The notes beneath the pieces are model-generated. The model had not been told where the DNA came from and ran no database searches. It worked only from the letters and a program-made list of their open reading frames with translations. Shown piece after piece: positions 1 through 5,013 of a DNA stretch of 5,013 nucleotides. Position numbers and translations under genes: made by a program. Positions within the stretch are counted from its first letter, which is position 1, and each line of letters starts with the position of its first letter. Source of the DNA: Rhodospirillales bacterium (GTDB lineage Bacteria > Pseudomonadota > Alphaproteobacteria > Rhodospirillales > UBA2165); NCBI GenBank assembly GCA_013204125.1, contig JABMOP010000261.1:1-5013 (forward strand), read 5' to 3'.

Positions 1-512
1 ATAAAAACGACGATATAGCGGTCTTAAAGCTATCAACGACGGACAGCGATTATGTGCTCGTCAGGCGCGTAAAAGCGCGCCTTCTGCTGGCGCCTTTCCT
101 TGGTTGGGACTGGCGCATGTCGGCAAAAGAGTTCGCGCCCGGCGCCATACGCCTAATCGTAGGTTTTCATGGCGGCGATCCCACCAGCCGAAGCTGGGGC
201 AGCCAACCGCTAGCATGGATAGGAACAAAGCTGCCTCCGCACGACCGGATTATCGCCGTGATATGGGGAGAACAGGGTTTGCAAAGAGGTTCATTATTAT
301 TGGATGGATCGGTTCCCCGCTATGTCGGCCGGGGCGGGCCGAGCCAAGCAGGCAATTGGTGGACCGAAAATCTAAATCTCGCCAAAATCTACAAAAAAAA
401 GTGGCCGCAAGATAGTATCCAGGATGCGCAAATCATGTTCGTCGGATTTGCCGTCTCAAAGTTACCGAGGCCCAGTTGGGCCGAATTCCAAAATATTGCC
501 ATATATCGCTGA
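1..512 (+). CDS. C-terminal part of a DUF3047-like protein (5' end outside window)
   Basis: The frame is open from base 3 to the TGA at 510-512, giving 169 visible residues with no stop. The gene therefore starts left of the window, and the GTG at 54 is probably internal. The pattern resembles the C-terminal half of DUF3047: a 'Y-V-L-V-R-R' strand, then 'LGWDWRM' (like the family's L-x-W-x-W-R block), then a hydrophobic 'IRLIVGF' strand. Next come a 'GNWWTENLNL' block (like the G-x-W-x-x-E-x-R-N region) and a final beta-rich stretch ending in 'FQNIAIYR'. The Asp/Thr-rich motif usual near the family's end is not conserved ('FAVSKLPRPSW'), so this is a divergent member or only a look-alike. DUF3047 has no established biochemical role. 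Many members are exported, but the N-terminus is not visible here. The visible part has no cysteine. The next gene is 112 bases downstream on the same strand. I see no convincing terminator between them, so cotranscription is possible but unproven. That it is coding is fairly sure; the family name is tentative. Confidence 0.6.
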   Translation, partial: KNDDIAVLKLSTTDSDYVLVRRVKARLLLAPFLGWDWRMSAKEFAPGAIRLIVGFHGGDPTSRSWGSQPLAWIGTKLPPHDRIIAVIWGEQGLQRGSLLLDGSVPRYVGRGGPSQAGNWWTENLNLAKIYKKKWPQDSIQDAQIMFVGFAVSKLPRPSWAEFQNIAIYR

Positions 513-624
513 ATATCTTTGTTTCTCGTGGCTCCCCAAAATGTTATTGAAGGGTAATCGTTTGCCGGCCAACCCTTTGACCGCCTCTAAGTTAAACGCC
601 GTTGAATTTGGAAGTAGAGATATT

Positions 625-1389
625 ATGTGGAAAAGATCGCTTTTTAAATTTGGTTTGGCCGCGGCGTTGGTATCGACGTTGGCGACGCCAGTTCTATCTC
701 AAGACACTAAATCGAGCCTGAGCGGTGAGCAAAAAAGGGAAATAGAGCGGCTGATCGGCGAATATATTCGCACAAATCCCGAAATTATCCTCGAATCCAT
801 GCGCAATTTGCAGGAACGGGATCGGGCTGCGCAACAAAGACGCGCCGCTGAGAACCTCGTCTCTTATCGGAATGAATTGATAAATGATCGGCAAGCACCC
901 ATAGGCGGGAATCCCGAGGGCGACGTGACGGTGGTCGAATTTTTTGACTACCGGTGCACTTATTGCAAACGAGTGTATCCGGCGGTGGTAAAATTATTAT
1001 CCGATGACCCTAATGTCCGCTACGTCTTCAAGGAATTTCCAATCCTATCACCCGTATCGCGTATTGCGGCGCAAGCTGCGCTCGCTGCCTGGAATATCGA
1101 TAAGACAAAATACGTCCAGTTTCACACGCGTCTCATGGCGACGTCCGGAAATCTCAATGAAAAAAGGATACTTTTGATTGCCGAATCCAGCGGCTTGGAT
1201 TCTGCAAAAATCAAGATTGAGATGAATTCGCCGAGCATTGAACGGGCGCTTCAGGCGAACAAACACCTGGCGGAAAAATTAGGAATTTCCGGTACTCCCG
1301 TATTTATTATAGGAAACCGGCTGGTCCCCGGCGCCATTGATTATTCTACCCTCAAAAAACTGGTCGCTGAGGCGCGCGACAAGTCTTAG
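625..1389 (+). CDS. Exported DsbA-family thiol-disulfide oxidoreductase with ScsC-like N-terminal region
   Basis: This is a 254-residue protein predicted to act in the periplasm on cysteine pairs of secreted proteins, as oxidase or isomerase. Residues 1-25 form a Sec signal peptide: basic 'MWKR', a hydrophobic core, and probable cleavage V-L-S|Q. Residues about 33-92 are charged and helical, with the 'IRTNPEIILESM' pattern seen before the thioredoxin fold in ScsC-like and other DsbA proteins; in Proteus ScsC this region drives trimerisation. The thioredoxin/DsbA domain spans about 98-254. It has 'VVEFFDYRCTYC' with the redox pair C111/C114, a helical insertion, and the cis-Pro loop 'SGTPVFIIG' (T224-P225). 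The CxxC cysteines are the only two in the protein. The frame stays open upstream (ATG at 541 and at 424), but the ATG at 625 puts the signal peptide exactly at the N-terminus and has a purine-rich GGAAGTAGAGA stretch at 610-620. Length is normal for the family. No DsbB, DsbD or ScsB partner is in the window, so direction of action is unknown. Confidence 0.9.
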   Translation: MWKRSLFKFGLAAALVSTLATPVLSQDTKSSLSGEQKREIERLIGEYIRTNPEIILESMRNLQERDRAAQQRRAAENLVSYRNELINDRQAPIGGNPEGDVTVVEFFDYRCTYCKRVYPAVVKLLSDDPNVRYVFKEFPILSPVSRIAAQAALAAWNIDKTKYVQFHTRLMATSGNLNEKRILLIAESSGLDSAKIKIEMNSPSIERALQANKHLAEKLGISGTPVFIIGNRLVPGAIDYSTLKKLVAEARDKS

Positions 1390-1394
1390 CGCCT
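1370..1394. terminator. Candidate bidirectional terminator hairpin between convergent genes
   Basis: AGGCGC at 1370-1375 pairs perfectly with GCGCCT at 1389-1394, a 6-bp GC-rich stem with a 13-nt loop. The stem covers the DsbA-family stop codon (TAG, 1387-1389) and reaches into the stop of the convergent PDZ gene (1393-1395). Only 3 bases separate the two genes, so each transcript must end inside or beyond the other gene, and this is the only clear hairpin there. No good U-tract follows on the + strand (TATTTG). On the - strand six Ts (from A1354-A1359) follow after about 10 bases. It is therefore a weak intrinsic terminator at best, and Rho-dependent ending is equally possible. Confidence 0.35.
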
Positions 1395-2088
1395 ATTTGA
1401 CCGGCAACACCGAATAGCGAAACCCGCCGGCACTTTCGATCAATATCAATACGCCGGGCTGACCCTTGTCTCTGGCTAATTCAATTTGGCGGGAAAGCTG
1501 GTTCGGAAGCCAGACATCCTTCAAATTGGCTTGGACAATAATTTCTCCAGGCGATAATCCCGAAGCTGCCAAACCAGCTTTATCCACCAAAGTAACCACC
1601 AATCCGACCGACCCCCAAGGAATGAGAAATTTTCTGCGGACTTTGGCAGTGATGGCGGACACTGTGAAACCAATCTTGGGAAAGTTTTTGAACAACCCCT
1701 CTTTGATCTGCCACGCAGGCGGACGCACACCGAGGCGCATACTCAATGTCCGGTTTTCGCCATCACGTATGATGCCTACCGAAACACTATCGCCGGGTTT
1801 GGTCTTGGCAACCGCCTTCAGCAGATCTTCGAATCTTGAAATTCTCTTTGCGCCGAACTTAATAATTAAATCGCCGCGCCGAAACCCGGCAATTGCGCCC
1901 GGCTCGCCGATGGCGACATCCTTTACCAGAACGCCGGCCATTTCCCGGCCAAGAACGGCGGCCGCTTCCTTGCTTATTCCTTGGACTTCCATCCCAACAA
2001 AACCAGATTGCGCCCAGGACGGAGCCGCCAGAATCAAAGCTCCGGAATAAACTGCAAGCCACAGAAATCGGCGCCAAATTTTTGTCAT
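1393..2088 (-). CDS. Exported tandem-PDZ protein, like a DegP/DegQ tail without the protease domain
   Basis: This is a 231-residue protein from the ATG at 2086-2088. Residues 1-26 are a Sec signal peptide: K/R-rich start, hydrophobic core, cleavage S-W-A|Q. PDZ1 (about 28-118) starts 'GFVGMEVQGISKEAAAVLG', like the opening of PDZ1 in HtrA/DegP. It contains 'GVLVKDVAIGEPGAIAGFRRGDLI', the usual G-A-x-x-A-G-x-x-x-G-D core. PDZ2 (about 138-231) starts 'IGFTVSAITAKVRRKF' and has 'GLVVTLVDKAGLAASGLSPGEII'. It ends 'GVLILIESAGGFRYSVLPV', matching the terminal strands of DegQ/DegP PDZ2. No trypsin-like domain or GNSGG motif is present and there is no room for one. The inferred role is a periplasmic peptide-binding adaptor or scaffold, not a protease. 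There is no cysteine. An in-frame ATG at 2121 would add 11 residues, but it lacks a Shine-Dalgarno and lengthens the n-region; the 2088 start has AGG 6 bases upstream. The gene converges on the DsbA-family gene and diverges from wecB. Confidence 0.87.
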   Translation of the reverse strand: MTKIWRRFLWLAVYSGALILAAPSWAQSGFVGMEVQGISKEAAAVLGREMAGVLVKDVAIGEPGAIAGFRRGDLIIKFGAKRISRFEDLLKAVAKTKPGDSVSVGIIRDGENRTLSMRLGVRPPAWQIKEGLFKNFPKIGFTVSAITAKVRRKFLIPWGSVGLVVTLVDKAGLAASGLSPGEIIVQANLKDVWLPNQLSRQIELARDKGQPGVLILIESAGGFRYSVLPVK

Positions 2089-2250
2089 GCTATGCCTAAA
2101 CCCCGATAGAATTGCGCTCATGATACGACGGTCGTGTCCGATTTATCCAATTTAAACTGCGCCAATACAAAAACCCCAAGCTCCAATTAAAGCTTCTTTA
2201 TTAGCACAACCTTAAATTAGACGATTCTGATCTATCAGGGATAGGCTTTC

Positions 2251-2279
2251 TTGCCTACAGGCCGGTGGCGGGATATTGA
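2251..2279 (+). promoter_or_regulatory. Weak sigma70-like promoter candidate for the wecB-wecC-fcl operon
   Basis: TTGCCT (2251-2256) and TATTGA (2274-2279) are separated by 17 bases. They match the -35 and -10 consensus at 4/6 and 3/6 positions. Transcription would start near 2286, leaving a 5' leader of about 45 bases before the wecB ATG. The position fits, since wecB is the first + strand gene after the divergent intergenic gap and some promoter is needed here, but the match is poor and was found by eye. A small hairpin (TAGGC 2242-2246 with GCCTA 2253-2257) overlaps the -35 box. Confidence 0.25.
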
Positions 2280-2329
2280 ATTCCTTGGTAACAATCGACC
2301 CGCACCTCATTCGGGGATATACAATCGCT

Positions 2330-3448
2330 ATGAAAGTTCTTTCCGTCTTCGGCACCCGGCCCGAGGCCATAAAAATGGCCCCGGTGGTGAAAGCGCTGAA
2401 ACAACACCCCGACATCACAGCGCCGGTTTGTGTGACGGCGCAGCATCGAAGCATGTTGGATCAGGTGCTTAAATTATTTTCGATAACACCGGATTACGAT
2501 TTCGATTTAATGGCGGAAAATCAGGGACTGACCCATATCACAGCCTCGGTTCTATCCCAGTTGGACGAGGTCTTGGATAAAGAGCGCCCCGACCGAATTT
2601 TGGTTCATGGTGACACAACGACCACATTTGCGGCAGCCTTGGCCGCGTTTTACCGGGGCATACCCGTCGGCCATGTTGAAGCCGGGTTGCGTACAGGGGA
2701 TTTTTCCGCCCCTTGGCCCGAAGAAATGAACCGGAGTTTCACCGATAAACTATGCGATATGCATTTTGCGCCAACAGAAGCAGCGCGCCAGAATCTTCTT
2801 AATGAAGGAATAGCGGACGGTGGTATCTTTGTGACCGGCAATACGGTTATCGACGCATTATTGGAAATGACGGGGCGCCTGGAGCGGGATCAAAATCTCG
2901 CCCAAATGGCCGCGGCGACCTTACCCAAATTGAACCCCGAATTACGTTTGATCGTGGTGACCGGCCACCGGCGGGAAAGCTTCGGCGATGGATTTGAAAA
3001 TATTTGTAACGCGCTTCGCGATCTGGTCCGGAGCCGCGATGATGTGGAAATAGTCTATCCTGTCCATCTCAATCCAAATGTCCAAGAACCGGTCAATCGA
3101 ATTCTAGCCGGGGAAAAGAGGATACATTTGGTTGCGCCTCTGGATTATCTGCCGTTTGTCTTTTTGATGAGCCGTAGTCACTTTATCATCACCGATTCAG
3201 GTGGTATCCAGGAGGAAGCGCCTTCCTTAAGAAAGCCGGTCTTGGTGATGCGCGATACGACAGAACGCGGCGAGGCGGTGGCCGCCGGCACGGTCCGGCT
3301 GGTCGGCACCAGCGTCGATGCTATCACCGGTGCTGCGCACGAGCTGTTAGACGATCAACAGGCCTATAATTTGATGGCTGAAACAGTTAATCCATACGGC
3401 GACGGCCATGCCGCCGAGCGTGTGGTACGAGGGCTGATGGGTGAGTGA
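2330..3448 (+). CDS. wecB: UDP-N-acetylglucosamine 2-epimerase (non-hydrolysing)
   Basis: This cytoplasmic enzyme interconverts UDP-GlcNAc and UDP-ManNAc, the first committed step to ManNAc-derived sugars. The product is 372 residues, the usual family length, with two Rossmann-like halves (GT-B fold). Family motifs are intact: 'GTRPEAIKMAPV' (8-19), 'HGDTTTTFAAALA' (93-105), 'GHVEAGLRTGD' (114-124), 'PWPEEMNR' (128-135), 'VTGHRRESFG' (210-219), 'YPVHLNPNV' (243-251) and 'ITDSGGIQEEAP' (287-298). Residues corresponding to the catalytic set in E. coli WecB are all present at the same numbers: D95, E117, E131, H213, plus R10 and K15. The start is the ATG at 2330, which places 'MKVLSVFGTRPE' at the N-terminus as in homologues. 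A TTG at 2276 would add 18 residues unlike the family. A GGGGA stretch (2313-2317) lies 12 bases upstream, a rather long spacing. It overlaps wecC by 8 bases and heads the polysaccharide operon. Confidence 0.96.
   Translation: MKVLSVFGTRPEAIKMAPVVKALKQHPDITAPVCVTAQHRSMLDQVLKLFSITPDYDFDLMAENQGLTHITASVLSQLDEVLDKERPDRILVHGDTTTTFAAALAAFYRGIPVGHVEAGLRTGDFSAPWPEEMNRSFTDKLCDMHFAPTEAARQNLLNEGIADGGIFVTGNTVIDALLEMTGRLERDQNLAQMAAATLPKLNPELRLIVVTGHRRESFGDGFENICNALRDLVRSRDDVEIVYPVHLNPNVQEPVNRILAGEKRIHLVAPLDYLPFVFLMSRSHFIITDSGGIQEEAPSLRKPVLVMRDTTERGEAVAAGTVRLVGTSVDAITGAAHELLDDQQAYNLMAETVNPYGDGHAAERVVRGLMGE
3429..3433 (+). promoter_or_regulatory. Ribosome binding site for wecC
   Basis: GAGGG lies 7 bases before the GTG at 3441 and inside the end of wecB. 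It supports the unusual GTG start, which is also the start that puts the NAD-binding strand 'ISVIGLGYVGLPTA' at the expected distance from the N-terminus. The location implies that wecC translation is coupled to ribosomes finishing wecB. Confidence 0.6.
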
Positions 3449-4727
3449 TAATTTCGAGCATATTTCGGTTATTGGGCTTGGATATGTGGGTCTACCAACG
3501 GCGGCAATCATCGCTACCAATGGAATTCGGGTTACCGGTATCGATACCAACTTAAAGACGGTCGAAACCATAAACCGCGGTAAAGCGCCGATTGTAGAGC
3601 CTGACTTGGACGAATTGATCGAACGCGCCGTCACCGCGGGCAGCCTCAAGGCCCGAAGCACGCCCGAAGCCGCAGACGCGTTCATTATCGCCGTACCAAC
3701 ACCCCTGGTCGGAGAACGCGAACCGGATCTCAAATATTTAAGAAAAGCGGCCGAAGATCTGGCGCCGGTTTTGGAAAAGGGCAATCTGATAATTTTAGAA
3801 TCCACCTCGCCAGTCGGGACAACCAGGAATTTAGCCGAGTGGTTATCCAAAATGCGCTCCGATTTATCATTCCCGGACAGCAAACTGGACGATCCCGATA
3901 TCAATATCGCCTATAGTCCGGAACGTGTCCTTCCCGGTCGAATCCTGATCGAGCTGATGGCAAATGACCGCGTTATCGGCGGCTTGACCCCAACCTGCAG
4001 CCGGCGTGCGGTTTCGATGTATAAGAGGTTCGTTAACGGTGAGTGCCTGATTACCGATGCCAAAACCGCAGAATTGGTAAAGCTTGCGGAAAATGCATAC
4101 CGAGATACAAATATCGCCTTCGCGAACGAATTATCATTGATTTGCGAAGCGGTCGGCGTCGATGTGTGGGAAGCCGTCGAGCTCGCCAACCGCCATCCGC
4201 GCGTTAATATATTGAGGCCCGGCCCCGGCGTCGGCGGGCACTGCATCGCCGTTGACCCTTGGTTCATTGTCAATTCGGTGCCTGATAAAACCGAGCTGAT
4301 ACAGGCGGCCCGGCGCGTCAACGATGGCAAACCACTCCACATAGCAAGGAACGTTGCGCTTGCGCTCAAAGCCGACGATACAAGACCGATTGTTTGCTTA
4401 GGGCTTGCCTACAAGGCGGATATAGATGATTTGCGCGAAAGCCCGGCAATCGACGTTGTTGCTGAGCTGGCAAAGTTGACCAGCCGCCAGATTCTAATTG
4501 TTGAACCACATATCGATGTTCTGCCCACGGAGCTGGAAGATATCGACCAGCTTAAATTGAGCGAGCTTGCGGCAGCCCTGCAAGAGGCCGGCACCGTGGT
4601 GTTGCTGACCGACCACTCTGCCTTTAAAGATATTGATGCAACGCAGCTTACCGGCAAAAAGATATTTGATACGCGCGGATATTGGCCAAAATCCATGTTC
4701 GAAATCTTGGATGAGCCGGAAAAATAA
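3441..4727 (+). CDS. wecC: UDP-N-acetyl-D-mannosamine dehydrogenase
   Basis: This cytoplasmic NAD+-dependent enzyme oxidises C6 of UDP-ManNAc in two steps to UDP-ManNAcA, using the product of the overlapping wecB. It has 428 residues (E. coli WecC is about 420). The N-terminal NAD domain carries 'IGLGYVGLPTA' (11-21), then 'AVPTP' (84-88), 'ESTSPVGTT' (120-128) and 'AYSPERVLPGR' (157-167). The middle domain has 'TAELVKLAENAYRDTNIAFA' (209-228) with K214 and N218, and 'RHPRVNILRPGPGVGGHC' (251-268) leading to the catalytic C268. The C-terminal domain carries 'GLAYKADIDDLRESPA' (321-336). The blocks 'LANRHPRVNIL' and 'GHCIAVDPWFIV', together with the epimerase next door, favour WecC over UDP-glucose, GDP-mannose or UDP-GlcNAc 6-dehydrogenases. 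Translation starts at GTG 3441 and overlaps the wecB stop by 8 bases. A short stretch at about 142-152 (Pro/Asp/Ser/Lys-rich) before 'INIAYSPE' looks like a variable loop. The product most likely feeds an O-antigen, capsule or other surface glycan. Confidence 0.95.
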   Translation: MSDNFEHISVIGLGYVGLPTAAIIATNGIRVTGIDTNLKTVETINRGKAPIVEPDLDELIERAVTAGSLKARSTPEAADAFIIAVPTPLVGEREPDLKYLRKAAEDLAPVLEKGNLIILESTSPVGTTRNLAEWLSKMRSDLSFPDSKLDDPDINIAYSPERVLPGRILIELMANDRVIGGLTPTCSRRAVSMYKRFVNGECLITDAKTAELVKLAENAYRDTNIAFANELSLICEAVGVDVWEAVELANRHPRVNILRPGPGVGGHCIAVDPWFIVNSVPDKTELIQAARRVNDGKPLHIARNVALALKADDTRPIVCLGLAYKADIDDLRESPAIDVVAELAKLTSRQILIVEPHIDVLPTELEDIDQLKLSELAAALQEAGTVVLLTDHSAFKDIDATQLTGKKIFDTRGYWPKSMFEILDEPEK

Positions 4728-4761
4728 GCCGACCAAAAATCCCAACGAGAAAATTCAGCCT

Positions 4762-5013
4762 ATGACCGGAACCGACAGTAAACTTAAAACGCCGTTTTCT
4801 TTGGACGGCAAGCGCGTATGGGTGGCGGGACACACCGGCATGGTCGGCGGCGCTACGGTGCGGAGACTGCAAAATGAGGCTTGCAAAATTTTGACGGTTG
4901 GCCGCGCCGAAGTGGATCTGCGCGATCAAACAGCCGTTGGAAATTGGATGGAAAACAACAAACCGGATGTGGTCGTGGTCGCAGCGGCGACGGTCGGCGG
5001 CATCCTGGCCAAC
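4762..5013 (+). CDS. fcl: GDP-L-fucose synthase-like NAD(P)-dependent epimerase/reductase, N-terminal part
   Basis: The first 84 residues of a short-chain dehydrogenase/reductase-type sugar-nucleotide enzyme are visible; the gene runs off the right edge. 'KRVWVAGHTGMVGGATVRRL' (17-36) is the GxxGxxG dinucleotide-binding turn (G23, G26, G29), with the G-H-x-G-M-V-G signature of GDP-4-keto-6-deoxy-mannose 3,5-epimerase/4-reductase (Fcl/WcaG). 'VGRAEVDLRD' (46-55) and 'PDVVVVAAATVGGILAN' (68-84) also fit; many family members have Lys where this one has Thr78. The expected reaction makes GDP-L-fucose from GDP-4-keto-6-deoxy-mannose with NADPH, in the cytoplasm. It starts 34 bases after wecC on the same strand and is probably cotranscribed. 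An in-frame ATG at 4711, overlapping wecC by 17 bases, would add 17 polar, Lys/Asn-rich residues; I prefer 4762, which has a weak GAGA 11 bases upstream. Catalytic Ser/Tyr/Lys residues lie outside the window, so other SDR sugar enzymes are not fully excluded. Confidence 0.85.
   Translation, partial: MTGTDSKLKTPFSLDGKRVWVAGHTGMVGGATVRRLQNEACKILTVGRAEVDLRDQTAVGNWMENNKPDVVVVAAATVGGILAN

Noticed and set aside
424..624. N-terminal extension of the DsbA-family gene to ATG 424 or 541
   Set aside because: An extension to 424 would overlap the DUF3047-like gene by 89 bases, and either extension would bury a textbook signal peptide inside the protein. The ATG at 625 explains the sequence better.
1466..2050. 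Long open frame on the + strand (194 codons) opposite the PDZ gene
   Set aside because: It lies antisense and wholly inside the PDZ gene; its translation is Pro/Arg/Thr/Ser-rich with no domain pattern, while the opposite strand encodes a signal peptide and two clear PDZ domains.
2178..2195. AAGCT-N8-AGCTT inverted repeat in the AT-rich intergenic region
   Set aside because: The stem is only 5 bp and AT-rich with no T-tract, so it is within chance expectation for such sequence and was not called a terminator or operator.
2253..2262. GCCT-AC-AGGC, which could compete with the TAGGC/GCCTA hairpin at 2242-2257 as an attenuator
   Set aside because: A 2-base loop is too short for a stable hairpin, there is no leader peptide, and it lies upstream of the likely transcription start.
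2259..2273. GGCCGGTGGCGGG stretch before wecB, considered as an ops/JUMPstart element of polysaccharide operons
   Set aside because: It does not match the GGCGGTAGC core, and RfaH/ops control belongs mainly to gammaproteobacteria, which this window does not suggest.
3347..3904. Open frame on the - strand (185 codons) opposite the end of wecB and the start of wecC
   Set aside because: It is antisense to two strongly recognised enzymes, its translation is Ser-rich and low in recognisable structure, and there is no supporting ribosome binding site or context.

Overview
The window looks like chromosomal DNA from a Gram-negative proteobacterium, most likely an alphaproteobacterium. The reasons are two Sec-type signal peptides on predicted periplasmic proteins, a DsbA-type oxidoreductase with a ScsC-like N-terminal region, a mid-GC composition judged by eye, and the style of the sugar-nucleotide enzymes. 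The lineage is an inference; there is no rRNA or marker gene to fix it.

Left part (1-2121), envelope proteins. The 3' end of a gene resembling the DUF3047 family enters from the left edge. Next is a complete exported DsbA-family thiol-disulfide protein (625-1389) with a CTYC active site and a cis-Pro loop. Converging on it, with 3 bases between the two stop codons, is an exported protein made of two PDZ domains and nothing else recognisable (about 1393-2088). It resembles the PDZ1-PDZ2 tail of DegP/DegQ without the protease domain. A GC-rich hairpin covers the shared gene ends.

Middle (2122-2329). This is the divergent intergenic region between the PDZ gene and wecB. It holds a weak sigma70-like promoter candidate for the right-hand operon, an 11-bp palindrome near the PDZ gene start, and some AT-rich sequence.

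Right part (2330-5013), the start of a surface-polysaccharide locus. wecB and wecC overlap by 8 bases and together convert UDP-GlcNAc to UDP-ManNAc and then to UDP-ManNAcA. After 34 bases comes the 5' end of a GDP-L-fucose synthase-like gene (fcl/wcaG), cut by the right edge. All three lie on the + strand with tight spacing, so they are probably one operon supplying nucleotide sugars for an O-antigen, capsule or exopolysaccharide. Glycosyltransferases, a flippase and a polymerase would be expected beyond the right edge.

I saw no tRNA, rRNA, insertion sequence, CRISPR array or phage feature. The window is mostly ordinary. The most distinctive item is the protease-less double-PDZ protein; nothing here clearly amounts to an undescribed system.
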